Positions 12,750 to 22,840 of a stretch of DNA of 64,000 bases are shown piece after piece; positions within the stretch are counted from its first letter, which is position 1; every line of letters begins with the position of its first letter. Origin of the DNA: Massospora cicadina (Eukaryota; Entomophthoromycota; Entomophthoromycetes; Entomophthorales; Entomophthoraceae); contig JAKSZP010014532.1 of NCBI GenBank assembly GCA_022478985.1, forward strand, positions 62,001 to 126,000, written 5' to 3'. The notes under the pieces were generated by a model that worked only from the letters and a program-made list of their open reading frames with translations, did no database searches and was not told where the DNA came from. A program made the position numbers and the translations under genes.

Positions 12750-13616
12750 GGTGGGCAGCGGATTGATGGATGTCGGAAAAACTATCAACACCATCAGAAA
12801 CAGCTAGATAAGGGCATTTGCATTTTGAGTGGTCTAACTCAAAACAGGATGGACAAATCGTCCGTCCGCCCTCAATTCAGGCCCAGAACAGATGGTCAGG
12901 GGCAGAGGGGATAGCAGCATGAGGGGGAATTGATGGGGCAATTTTGTTCATTTCAGGGCTGATCATGGCATACGCCTGAGGCCCAGTGAGGCGTGTGGCC
13001 CCATTTGGGACCACAAATTGCAAGATGGGGTAGGAGCCATAGACTGCCAAACCTTCCATCAGCTCCTGGTGGAGTACCTCAGGGGAAGGTGGATAGCAAA
13101 ACCAGAGAACTGAACCACCAAAGTGGTGTCCGCTGGGAGCTGGGTCCAAGTTGTTGGGAGAGGAGTACCCTGGAAGACCAGGGGCACAGTTGCCACAGTG
13201 GTGGTATCAGCTTCATAGGTAAAGGTGAGATTAAAATACCCCTTATAGGGGTGGAAGTCAATAAAGCAGGTGGGATGCATCACCGCCTGAGCCATTTTTG
13301 AAAATGGCTTGGTCATTGTAGGGAAAAGTTTCCCATATTTGACCCTTAGGCTGAAATGCATGTTGCTCTGGGGGAGCACCAGGGGCAGCGGGGCACCTCT
13401 TGGGTTTAAGCAAGGTGGGCGTCAAGATCCTTAGGAGGAATAAATCAACCCAGTGGTTTGGTGTGACTGGGCGAGCCAGTCTGAGCACGTTTTCCTGTCA
13501 GACATAAAGCAGTGGGGGAGTTTCACCGCTGCCCCCACACTGGGGCAGCCAGCGTTTTCTGATGACATTGGAGCGAAACTATGGCAGGCGATTAAGGATT
13601 TACTTTTATTAACCAT
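12750..13616 (-). pseudogene. LINE ORF1 (nucleic-acid-binding protein), frameshifted
   Basis: The minus-strand reading starts near 13,616 and crosses several frames (ORFs 13,431-13,616, 13,258-13,488, 13,059-13,379 and 12,877-13,149). LHQELMEGLAVYG followed by GPQAYAMISP aligns with LEQHLKDGLAIYG and GKAIAVLTP of LINE-a ORF1. Just downstream, ICPSCFELDHSKCKCP at about 12,820-12,870 is a Cys/His-rich zinc motif matching ICTHCDAFSLKAHACP in LINE-a. ORF1 proteins of this type bind element RNA. Compared with LINE-a, this copy keeps roughly 100 extra N-terminal residues, so the LINE-a copy is truncated at its 5' end. Frameshifts make it a pseudogene. Confidence 0.75.
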
Positions 13617-13655
13617 ATAAATTTCTCAGAAAGTTATGTCAAGTGAAATGAGACT

Positions 13656-13674
13656 GCAATTGGCATATTATACT
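13656..13674. repeat. Target-site duplication of the half-LINE, right copy
   Basis: Partner of 11,723-11,741 with two mismatches. It rejoins the Ty3-C LTR sequence, which continues with ATTATGGAAA as in the 3' LTR near 24,978. Confidence 0.85.
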
Positions 13675-14078
13675 ATTATGGAAAAAGCCTCAAGCTCTAG
13701 GCATTTGCTTACCTGGCCTAAATTAGATATAATGCCTCTATTTTACCCTTCTTAATTGCTTCTTAATAACCATTAATTGCACAAATAAGAACTTTGAAAA
13801 TGAGAAGAGCATACTAAACAGGATTGTCATCTGAAGGGGGAACTTTTTTCCTATGTAACTGAAATTAGATTGCTATTTGAATTACTATAATTAGACACAT
13901 AGCCACTTGTAGTATTAGATACGTTGGTATGATCCTCTATTTATGCCAAAAACCCCTATTTTAGATCCTAGTTTTCTGTGAGGTTTTACTAATGTCTCTG
14001 TCATCTAACAGTACCATGTAATTTTGTGTTGCTAACCATGCAACTGAAATCTAGTGCCCCTGAACCAATTTCACCATT

Positions 14079-14094
14079 TGGTGCTCACTACAGG
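14079..14094 (+). other. Primer binding site of Ty3-C
   Basis: TGGTGCTCACTACAGG lies two bases after the LTR end. It is identical over 16 bases to the Ty3-A and Ty3-F sites, so the same tRNA probably primed all three. I did not assign the tRNA. Confidence 0.8.
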
Positions 14095-16189
14095 TCTACA
14101 CCTTGTATCCCTGAGAATATTTATACTTATGTATACATTTTTTAGTACTAGATGGTCTTATGTATACATTTAGTAAACCATTTGAAGACTAACTTACAAT
14201 AGAAGAAGCTCACCACTCTCAATTTAATGACCTGACCACATGGCCCAGAAAAACCACACTAAAGCCAGTATAAAATTATGTTCAATTTACTTTCCACGTT
14301 GGCAACTTTTTGAAGTTATAATTAGCCACTCTTACTAAGAGAAAATACTAGTAAAGTTACTGAAGCTGATTGATGCCGCTTTGATAGCTTTAAATAATGA
14401 TATGTATTAAGTTGTCTCCTACAATACTGATTAGCACCATGAAATTTATCCTTTCCTCTTAGGCTGGAAAACTTGGCGAAATAAATTATAGTCTCTGGTG
14501 AGTGAGAAAATTGCTTTAAAGAGTTATTCTGGCCACTAACCTAAAAGTTTAATATTGAAAATTTGTTTCAGGCGTGACGTCGCCATTTTTCTAATATGTT
14601 ACAAAATATCTAAATAATATAAGAAATGATCTTTGTAAGTGCCAACAGGGTCATTCCAGTGACCAACCCTCTGATACCTTTATAAATAATTTGGAAACCC
14701 TTCCAACTGAACATGATACTGAGGGAGATGAGGCACTGATTATGCATAAACTGCTTACTTCTTTTACCCCTGTTCTTGCCACTGGAGCTTCCACACATCC
14801 CAACACTATGGCGACACAGCCTCTTAGCATTTAACCATAATTATTTACAAGACTCTAGTAGAACGCATGTTCAATAATGGTTCTTATCATGATCATGTTC
14901 CCTTGGCCAATTTTACCAGGGCCTCTCCAATAGCTCAAAACCATTTTACTACAACTCCTCGTCTTATAACATGGAAAGTCATATAAATACAACGCAGGCC
15001 TTTCAGCCCTGCAGCCAGGAAAATCATTTTCAGGTTAACCCTATTAACTTACATAAGTTCTATAATAATGGGAATGTGCACAATTTTTATTGATCTCTTT
15101 GAAATCATTGTGCGCGGAGCATCCAAGAACATTAAGTTGAAAGCAGTAACGAACTTTTGGGACTCTAAAAAGTCAGTAGTCAATATGCCAAAATAAGTAA
15201 GGTCAGTGTATTCTACGATAATGACATGGATCTTCTTATTAAGGAGTTTGGAGGTGCAGAAAGGATAACCACCAAAAACCCAAATTCCTTAAAATCTCTT
15301 TTTACAGGGATGAACCTATAAAAGTATTTGCTAACGTTTCTATTTGCAAATGTAGATGCTATCAGTGGCTAATTTAAATGCAATTGTTGATGCTTAGATT
15401 GCTTTGTCATGCCTTCAATCCCTAAAAAGTTATATTGGGTTCTGAAACTAGTTTTAAAAAGGAACATGAAGTTACCCATATGGTGTATTATACCTGCCAA
15501 TGTGAAGCCACTTTTGAGGCGCCTAACAAATGTCATCAAAATCCTTAAAACTCATAAAATAGGGCCATCCCTTGAAGAAAATATTTCCAGACCTTATGGC
15601 CCTCATTCTGATAGTTCTGGTATTAATCATATCACCTGTCATTTTAGTAGAATAATTAGGTCATTATGAAAAGTGTCACCCTAATCTGGGCTCTAAACTA
15701 AAGTTTATCTGATGAACCTCTTGAATGAGAAAGATTTGGAAAATACAGGGCAGAGTAGATCCAGTATTCTGCATCTAGTTCTTCTTAAAGTCCCAGAAAA
15801 AAATAACCAGAATTATCTTCCATTAAACAAATGGACAGCAATTATGCCCTCCTCTGCCATTTCAACAAATTATAGTTGATGATATGGTAACTTTTACCAC
15901 CCGCTTACAGAAAGAGCGCATGGCCTGGTTGGTGCAGAAAGTAGTATTAAAGCCTTATTTAACAGTTAGAACAACAAGAGTTTCTGGTCCCTTATGGTGA
16001 AATCCCTCAAGCTGTATGGGGTCTAAGTGGCTATACCCATTGATTTTTCTTAAGTATTCTAGCATTCAACTAGGTGAAGTTCTTCAAAATTGTTAGGTCA
16101 AGAAGACATTTTAAATATCCACACAATAAATTTTTCTGAAGATTATTTTCTGAGTGTAGCTATATTAATATTATTTTAAATGTTTAAAA
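14095..16189 (+). pseudogene. Ty3-C gag region, unreadable
   Basis: By position this 2.1-kb stretch should encode Gag. It holds only short open pieces, such as 15,409-15,669 (86 aa, plus) and 14,610-14,798 (62 aa, minus), with no recognisable capsid or zinc-knuckle motif. The sequence is AT-rich and saturated with stops. The call rests on location between the primer site and the protease remnant. Confidence 0.4.
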
Positions 16190-17064
16190 TCAGAGCGATT
16201 ATAGACAGTAAGGCACTATTTATCATGCCCATTAAACCTGTGAAGGAACTTGATATCACTCTTTATAGATCATTGGAAAAGCTATGTTAACGCAAGGCCT
16301 CAGACAACCACCTCTGAAGGAGCCTGATATGTTTTGTTGCTGTGTTTCAGCTCACTAATGATATCTGCTCTTTTCATAGTTTTCCACTTCAAAATTACAA
16401 CTTCTTTATTAGGACCTCATTTAAGAAAACTTATGAAAACAAATCCAGCTTTGAAGAGAAAGCTTTTGGAAACACTTGTAAAATTTTCTTCCACTATTAA
16501 TATTTTTAAGGATGAGGCCCTGGCGCCTCAAAATCAGGGTTTTTTCAACCTCGCTTTCAACATTGACATAGTGCCAATTAGCTATCAGCGGATTTGTGGC
16601 CAAACTCATAGGTTACCTAACCAGTTGTGGAATTTAAAGGATATTGCACTACAAGCTAAGAAGCCTAACTATTGCAGTGGGCTATCAAATTATAGTGGGG
16701 GTAGAAGCAATTATGAAAATTCCCCAGGGAATTTTTAGCGTAATTTGAAATATATTGTTAACTGAACAGGACCCACTCATTGCGCCTGGGTTTACCCACC
16801 ATGACCATGGCAAAATCCAGGTGTTTTTAGCTACCCCGAATCCCTATTCTATTCAAATTAAGTGACATCAGATTGTTGCTTTTCTTCATAACTTGCAGGG
16901 TGAGACAGTGTTTTGTGTCCATGTTTTGGTAATATGGATGGACTTGAGACGTGGTGGCAACAATTTCAATCAATTGTTCCTGGTACCTTAGAGCACCTCT
17001 CTGGTTAACTGAGGATGAAAAGGACCAAGCTCTGGCTCTTTTTGAAATGTAAAATGTAATTTTT
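16190..17064 (+). pseudogene. Ty3-C protease and protease-RT spacer remnant
   Basis: KIRAIIDSKALFIMPIK at about 16,185-16,235 aligns with AIIDMRAPVNIVS in Ty3-F, the protease active-site block; D-T-G has become D-S-K. The 134-aa ORF at 16,334-16,738 contains FNLAFNIDIVPISYQ, matching INLAYNNGAIPVFY in Ty3-F and NNFINLVYNDGVVPICY in Ty3-E. This spacer between protease and reverse transcriptase is a shared lineage feature. The reading ALALFEM just before 17,064 aligns with AMELFEK in Ty3-F and is then cut by LINE-a. Confidence 0.7.
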
Positions 17065-17080
17065 AAGAAGATAATTTCTG
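17065..17080. repeat. Target-site duplication of LINE-a, left copy
   Basis: AAGAAGATAATTTCTG is repeated exactly at 21,892-21,907. Deleting LINE-a and one copy restores the Ty3-C reading through to its reverse transcriptase. Confidence 0.93.
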
Positions 17081-17087
17081 GTGCATA

Positions 17088-18113
17088 GTGGTCAACCTCC
17101 CCAAAGGGCAATGGGTCATCGAAACTAAACACACCAGATGGACAAAATCAAACCAAATTTTCCTCACGTTTGACTTTTTGCCTACTACAGTAAAACGTGA
17201 CATTTTGGAGCAACACCTGAAAGATGGTCTCGCCATATATGGCGAAATACAATATTTCGAAATGCAATGTTTCACACTGATGCCACACCTGTGCACTGGC
17301 AAAGCCATCGCAGTTCTGACCCCAACTGAGGAGATTGCAAAGGACCTAACCCAGATCCCGCACTCCACCTTTATTGACATCGCAGGGCACACCACCCACC
17401 CATTCCAGGTAACCGTGGACAGTGCGCCCCCCATTTGCACCCACTGTGATGCGTTCAGCCTTAAGGCACACGCGTGCCCCATCAAAGAGGGCGTTACATT
17501 CCAAGAGCACCCCTCGGCGGCCATGGCCAGCGGAGAGGCGCACTATGAACCAACCGCAAGCACCAAAGAGGCTTTCCCGTGGGGAGCACAAGGCTGCTAC
17601 CTATTGGTAAAGCCCATCTCCCTGCAGGAGCAGAAGAAGGCTAAGCAGGCCCATAGGACCGCGGCCAAGGAAGTGGCCAAGGTCACCACCACCATCCCAC
17701 ACTCACAACGCCAGGAGGACATGGAGGCCTTCGTAGCAGAAGCAACTCAGGAATACATCACCCAATCAGATTGGGAGGCCCAAGCTGAATGGGCCACTCA
17801 ATCCGAGGATCCGATGGGAGATTTGATCTCACCCAATTGCTGCACCCAAGCCCCAGTTGAAACTGACTTGGGACCTATCCCAACTGAAAAAAAATTTTTT
17901 GCCCCACTCGACGGTGCACTGAACTTATCCGCACCGCAAAAAATTTGTCCGACGTCGGGAAAACAAAAAGCGAAGGCCAAAGCCAACGCAACTCTTTCCG
18001 CAAAAATTAACAAAAACCCCAATAGTGTTGCTGCTAATACCCGTGCTGCTGTGAAAGCCCGTGGGGACCTGGAAGAGGCTGGTGGGCCAGGGGGCCCACC
18101 CCCTCGCACCTAA
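17088..18113 (+). CDS. LINE-a ORF1, zinc-motif nucleic-acid-binding protein (N-truncated)
   Basis: An open reading frame of 341 aa starts seven bases inside the insertion. Residues of about 25-110 correspond to the RNA-binding-like region shared with the half-LINE (LEQHLKDGLAIYG, then GKAIAVLTPTEE). At about residues 115-130 there is a Cys/His cluster, ICTHCDAFSLKAHACP. The C-terminal half is rich in Ala, Gln, Glu and Lys and ends in a Gly/Pro run (GGPGGPPPRT). The role is probably binding element RNA in a ribonucleoprotein. The present Met is probably internal to the ancestral ORF. It is the only long intact frame in the element, and ORF2 starts seven bases after its stop. Confidence 0.75.
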   Translation: MVNLPKGQWVIETKHTRWTKSNQIFLTFDFLPTTVKRDILEQHLKDGLAIYGEIQYFEMQCFTLMPHLCTGKAIAVLTPTEEIAKDLTQIPHSTFIDIAGHTTHPFQVTVDSAPPICTHCDAFSLKAHACPIKEGVTFQEHPSAAMASGEAHYEPTASTKEAFPWGAQGCYLLVKPISLQEQKKAKQAHRTAAKEVAKVTTTIPHSQRQEDMEAFVAEATQEYITQSDWEAQAEWATQSEDPMGDLISPNCCTQAPVETDLGPIPTEKKFFAPLDGALNLSAPQKICPTSGKQKAKAKANATLSAKINKNPNSVAANTRAAVKARGDLEEAGGPGGPPPRT

Positions 18114-18120
18114 GGTGTGA

Positions 18121-19310
18121 TGGGGGAAACCTTCACTCTAGGGATGCTGAATATCGCCGGACTCAAGGCCTCCCCATCCTGGGCTAGGAAACTGAGTTTT
18201 TTACAAAATAATTTACCCGTGGATATCCTGGCCATCCAGGAAACCCACTGTCCATGAGGTTCCGAGGATGCTTGGAAAACAATGCTCCTACCATCCCTAT
18301 CCTTTTGGTTGAAGCACTGTGGGGTGCTAATTCAGAAAAACAATTTTTTCAAATTTACATCTTCAGAAACATTCTTAAATGACCGAGTGCTCATTGTCAC
18401 CTTCTCATGGGCCAATGTTGCACACATAATTGTCAACATTTATGCCCCAAACGGTGCACAAGAGCGTCGGGAATTTTTCTTGTTGGTCAAATCCCTCCCG
18501 CTACCCCCCAATTCTTTCCTAATTGGTGACATGAACTGTTGGCTAACCTCACCAATGGACTGGTGGCCGCCCTCACCCCACGCCCCACAGGGTCACATAG
18601 AACTACGCGTTCTAAAAGCCACCCTTGGGTTAATGGATGTGCTGCTGCAACATGCCCCACTGCTCAAAAACATGACATGTCCCCATGTCCACAACGGCCA
18701 ATTAAGGTCCATGACCCGCATTGACCTTATTCTAGTGCCGGCAAAATTCCAACCCCACATCTCCCACTTCAAAACAACAAAAATGGAATTCTCCGACCAC
18801 TGACTAGTCTCAATAACATACCACTTACCTGTCACAGTTGCAAAGGCCCCACATTGGTGTAAAATCCGCCCCCCAGAGCTTGCGTCGCCAGGATTTTCCA
18901 CGTGGGTGGAAGAGGCAACTTTGGCAAAATCGTTTGTTGCACCATTTTGCGTGGACCCCATTTCCACATGGGCAACTTTCAAAGAAGACACCATCCGCCA
19001 CTATCGCCATCTCTCATCCAGATGCTCATGAGCCACATCGGCAGTTATATCGCGTGCGCTGGCAGAATTGGCCCACTTGGAGTCCAACATTCCAGCCTCA
19101 GGATATAGCCCTGCATGGGGCCAGAAGTGGGCGGAGGCAGCAGCCCACCTCAATGCACTTGAAAGGCAACACAAACATCGGGTTTGTGTCCAATACAGGG
19201 CCACATGCATCACTAAAGGCGACAAGTACACCGCATACTTCTTCAAAAAAAAATTTTGCACCATGCCAGAGCGTGGCCTGCACACAGGTGTGAAGATCGG
19301 ATAATTCTAT
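18121..19310 (+). pseudogene. LINE-a ORF2, APE-type endonuclease domain
   Basis: The frame begins MGETFTLGMLNIAGLKASPS. It carries the expected series of apurinic-endonuclease motifs: N in LNIAGL, E in DILAIQETHCP, the Y-A-P block in VNIYAPNG, D and N in GDMNCW, D in RIDLILVP and the terminal SDH at 18,792-18,800. The enzyme would nick target DNA to prime reverse transcription. The frame is broken by TGA codons at 18,255, 18,801 and 19,029, all explicable as CGA to TGA. A frameshift near 19,300 separates it from the reverse transcriptase. Confidence 0.85.
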
Positions 19311-19311
19311 T

Positions 19312-20330
19312 GTGGATACACTGGCCGAAGTGGCAATCAAAACGCAAAGATATTACTCTGAGTTATACCAAGCTGAACCAATTCAGCCAGCCAAAATGGC
19401 AGAATTTCTCGACAGAGCTCATATCTGCACCATTTTACGATACCTGAAAATAATGAATTTAATTACTCTGAACGAATTATGGACTACCATTTGCGGTGCG
19501 CCAAACCAAAAATGCCCAGGCCCATATGGCATTCCATATGAGTTCTACAAAAAATATTTTAAATATATATCCCCATTGCTGCTAGCCTCACTCAACCAAA
19601 GCCTGTTGGAAATGTGCCTCCTACCAGGAGGACATGAGGCTTTTACAGTCACACTCTTCAAGAAAGGGGATAGGCTAGACTTAGCCAACTGGCGCCCCAT
19701 TTCTCTAACAAACACAGACACCAAAATTTTAACAAAAATCATGGCTAACCGTTTAGGGACTGTAGCATCTGCCACCATCTCTCCAGAACAATTCAGTTTC
19801 ATCCCCAGAAGGTCAATTTGGGATAACGTGCACTCTGTGGCTGATGTGTGTCAGTCCACAGCCTCTGGGGCACTTGTATTCTTGGACCAACAAAAGGCCT
19901 ATGATAGAGTAAACTGGGAATACCTTAGGGCCTGCCTCCAACAATTCCACCTACCTCCCCACTTCATTAACTGGGTGATGCTGCTCACGGAATCTGCAAC
20001 AATGGCTGTGCGCAGCCCAGGTTTCCTAATGGAAGTAGTCCATCCTCAAAGGGGCCTGTGACAAGGGGACCCCTGAGCCCACTCTTATACAACTTCAGCC
20101 TTGACCCACTTCTGCGAAATGTGAATGCCCAACTCACTGGGGTCCATGTGCCAGGCCAAACCCCAGTCAAGATGATGGCATTTGCAGATGATTGCGTGGT
20201 GGGGGTGTCTAATAACAAAGATGCACGCGCGCTTGAAGCCCTCATCCAGGAATATTCCTGGGTAAGCAACGCGGCACTGAACGCCTCCAAAACTGAAATC
20301 ATCCTCCTTAGTCAGTTTCAGAACTGCTGG
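19312..20330 (+). pseudogene. LINE-a ORF2, reverse transcriptase domain
   Basis: The reading holds the non-LTR reverse transcriptase blocks in order: NWRPISLTNTD, ISPEQFSFIPRRSIWDNV, ALVFLDQQKAYDRVNWEY with the first catalytic Asp, QGDPLSPLLYNFSLDPLL, and the catalytic FADDCVVGV at about 20,180-20,205, intact. One in-frame TGA at 20,059 interrupts RGL-QGDPL, where LINE families normally have Arg, again matching CGA to TGA. From about 20,330 the frame shifts several times. Confidence 0.9.
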
Positions 20331-21707
20331 GCCCCAGCAAGTAGTTCCCAACCCAGCCCAGCTGCTCGCCCAAGTCCACGCCTTACTAACTCAAAACACA
20401 CCGCTCCACTGGTGCTCCCTTTGTGCCACGACCTACCATAGGACCGGTACGCCATCTGGGCGTGTGGTTGGAGGCAGGAGGATACGCGTCAGCAGTAATG
20501 GAGGGCCATATACTGGACAACGTGACGAAGCGAATCGCCTCTCTCAGAGCCCACCCTACTACCCTCACTGGCAGGGTTGTTCTTGCCAACTCTATGCTCC
20601 TATCCAAAGTCTGGTTTGGAGCCCACGCCATCCCCTTCTCCCCAAGCTTCTTCAAATCCCTGTATGCTTTGCTACAAGGGTGGCTTTTGGTCAGGCTGCC
20701 CTCCACCAGTACGGCTAGAGGTCATGTTTGGCCCTCATCATCATGGTGGCATGGGCCTACTTGACTTCAAAGCCCATGCCGCCAAGATCCTAGGCACCTG
20801 GATTGCGGCCGTCACTGCTCCTACACTCCCATCCCAACACTGGTCCCGAGCGGCCTGCTCCAACTTCTCCCAAGCCTTGGGCCTCAACAATCCATTAAAC
20901 CCCCACTCCCTGATGAAATACCTCGCATCACACACATCAGCCACAGGTCCTCACGGGACCAAAACCCACTACAAACGAATCCTACTCTCCATGTGAAGCG
21001 CAGAGTGGAGAATTCATATTAGTGGACATACAACCCGAAGAGGCCGCTCCTCTCCTCAGTTCACACAAGAGGTACAGGGGCTACCCATCCATGATGGCGT
21101 GATCCCCATTCGACCCCAAGTCCTATCCAGGGTGGACTACCTGGACATGATGGACATCCCTTATTCCACTGAGACCCAAAAGACTATCTGTAAATACGCA
21201 CACCATCCTCTGTTGCAGCCTCAAGTCCGCTCCCATGTGTGGCGCTGCCTGAGGCGGGTGTATCGTACAGCTGAGCGCTCTAATGCTTTACACTCATCCT
21301 GTGTCGTGTGTGGCCAGTATGGAACGCTGTTTCACCACCTGGAGAAGTGCCCCACCTCTAAAGTAATATGGCGCGAAGTCCAACGTCTGCTAGTCCAGGA
21401 TCAAACACATCCCTTCAGTCTGTCAAGAGATATGTTTGCTTCATCAATGGCCTCCCCCTCCCACCCTCCCTTCGTGCTCTGGTGGTTGCAATCGCCATGT
21501 GGACTATCCACACGATTGTCTTGGATGCCATCGCCGGATCCATCCCCACCCTCCCTGAAGCTGTCCACAGATTCTGGTCTCATTTGGTGGATCACTTTCA
21601 AGCGTGGATGTTTGGATATCTCCCACCACGTCGCCGGCAGCTGGTCTCCTCCTGGTTCCCAGTCTGGTTCATCAAATCAGACCCCTTCCTCCACACGTGA
21701 TCAATAG
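20331..21707 (+). pseudogene. LINE-a ORF2, thumb and C-terminal zinc motif
   Basis: Frames change near 20,330, 20,580 and 20,720. Recognisable pieces are GRVVLANSMLLSKVWFGAHA, GGMGLLDFKAHAAKILGTWI (matched in LINE-b) and CVVCGQYGTLFHHLEKCP at 21,300-21,355. The last is the C-terminal Cys/His motif common in L1-like and plant LINE ORF2 proteins. A TGA at 20,994 again fits CGA to TGA. The final short ORFs to 21,707 read a Ser/Pro-rich tail. Confidence 0.8.
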
Positions 21708-21891
21708 TGGCTACGCCCCCTACACACGTTCCCTCCCCCTTCCCATAAGTGGCGCTCCCGCTGGCAACAAGAGATAGCATCGCTTCTCTGGGGTGCCTCA
21801 CCTGGTACTAAGTTTTGTCTCGTCTGAGTCATATTTGGAAGTGTCTGTCCCATGGTCGGCCTTCCCCGCAATAAATTTAAATTTAAATTTA
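21708..21891 (+). other. LINE-a 3' UTR and tail
   Basis: The segment ends with GTCCCATGGTCGGCC, a CCCCGC stretch, AATAAA and ATTTAA repeats. Its last blocks recur, in reverse orientation, in SINE-A (42,858-42,900) and in the half-LINE (11,742-11,790). This suggests that it is the recognition tail of the LINE reverse transcriptase. Confidence 0.75.
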
Positions 21892-21907
21892 AAGAAGATA
21901 ATTTCTG
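21892..21907. repeat. Target-site duplication of LINE-a, right copy
   Basis: AAGAAGATAATTTCTG, identical to 17,065-17,080. Ty3-C coding resumes immediately. Confidence 0.93.
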
Positions 21908-22840
21908 ATTTGGGTTGTGCACATGATGTGTTACACCATAATGATACCAGAAATCCTCCTCCAATTTTCCTCTATCCTATCAGATGCCCAAAGGTAACAG
22001 ATGAAATCATTATTAAAGAAATTACCCAGCTGGTAGAACATGGGAAGTTATTGCCCTCCAATAGTCCTTGGGCCTCTCTGGTGTTGATTATCTAAAAACT
22101 ATGGTTTAAATCGCGTTGTAATTAGCATAAAGTTCAACAACATAACCAAAAAATACTTCTTTTAATAACATGTATTAATATGCACTATACTGCTTGGATG
22201 GCGAACAATAATTTTCAGCCATTTATTATTTTCACGGCTATTAGAAGATTGAGCTGCCCACAGGAGCAGGAGAAAAGCGACATTATTACAGCCTAGGCCC
22301 TCTGCAACACTACTATAATGTCAAATGGTTGTGCAGTGCCCCAAGACTTTTCAGCAGGCTACAGATAGCATATAAGGTGAATTAAAAATCTCCTGTATAT
22401 ATACTTATTTAGATGATAACATTTTTTCTAAATAGCTTACTGAACATTTGCACCACATAAAAGAAGTTTTCCGCCATCTTACCAAGGCTTATTGAAATCA
22501 ATCCATGTAATTGTACCTTTTTCTGAGAGCAGCTAGAATATCTAGTGTTCATTATCTACAAGCATCTCTTACTGCCCCAGCGGCGAAGTTTTCAACCAAT
22601 TAATATATTATATGGCCAAGTAGTAAGCAAAAAAGTTCAAGTGTTATTTTGAATGATCTGTTATTACCGCCAAAGCTGTGTAGAAAAAATAGTAAATTAG
22701 GTGAGCCCTTATGTCACATTCTCAATAATGGTATACCATTTGAGTGGACAGGGAACTACCAGCTGTCCTTTGTAAAATTAAGGATTTCCTCATCCAAGCG
22801 GTGCTAATAATGCACCCATATTTTAATTAATTGTTTAATT
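21908..22840 (+). pseudogene. Ty3-C reverse transcriptase remnant
   Basis: Directly after the LINE-a TSD the reading DLGCAHDVLHHNDTRNPPP and then KLLPSNSPWASLVLI (to 22,095) matches DLGCTQGVVHQIDTGDHPP and MLEPSNSP of Ty3-F, the N-terminal block of gypsy reverse transcriptase. The rest is degraded. A stretch reading YLDDNIFSK near 22,410 is the probable YxDD site. Stops are frequent throughout. Confidence 0.8.

Larger units (their letters stand above)
11742..13655 (-). mobile_element. ORF1-only LINE derivative (half-LINE, HAL1-like)
   Basis: This 1914-base minus-strand insertion lies in the Ty3-C 5' LTR, between 19-bp TSDs. Its left end (3' on the minus strand) resembles the LINE-a 3' end: a CCTCCCCTTCC block with AAGTGG, then a GTCAGCTTACCTCGG stretch and AATAAA. 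Its right part encodes a LINE-a-like ORF1 with a zinc motif. No endonuclease or reverse transcriptase fits in the space between. It looks like a non-autonomous element that keeps ORF1 and the 3' UTR, comparable in organisation to mammalian HAL1. Alternatively it is a LINE copy with a large internal deletion. Confidence 0.75.
11332..14076 (+). repeat. 5' LTR of Ty3-C (interrupted)
   Basis: The LTR begins TGTTGCAATTGG and ends CACCA just before the primer binding site. Its left part (11,332-11,741) and right part (13,675-14,076) align in order with the 3' LTR, for example around AATCTTAATACCCTACC and CACTTG-AGTATTAGATAC. Between them lies the half-LINE. The LTRs have diverged strongly, so the insertion is old. 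Confidence 0.8.
17081..21891 (+). mobile_element. LINE-a: L1/Tx1-like non-LTR retrotransposon
   Basis: This 4811-base plus-strand insertion has a perfect 16-bp TSD and a 3' end made of AATAAA followed by repeated ATTTAA units instead of plain poly(A). It encodes ORF1 (17,088-18,113) and a broken ORF2 with APE-type endonuclease, reverse transcriptase and a C-terminal zinc motif. The block NWRPISLTNTDTKILTKIMA is typical of L1/Tx1-clade reverse transcriptases; clade assignment is inference. Compared with the half-LINE, ORF1 lacks its N-terminal part, so the copy is 5'-truncated by a few hundred bases. It is clearly richer in G+C than the surrounding Ty3-C, consistent with a younger insertion. 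Confidence 0.9.

Noticed and set aside
13059..13301. Overlapping plus-strand frames at 12,660-12,914 and 12,993-13,301
   Set aside because: They are antisense to the half-LINE ORF1, whose minus-strand reading matches LINE-a.
17088..18113. A 341-aa open frame that could be called a host gene
   Set aside because: It begins seven bases inside the LINE-a insertion, is directly followed by the endonuclease of ORF2, and aligns with ORF1 of the half-LINE.
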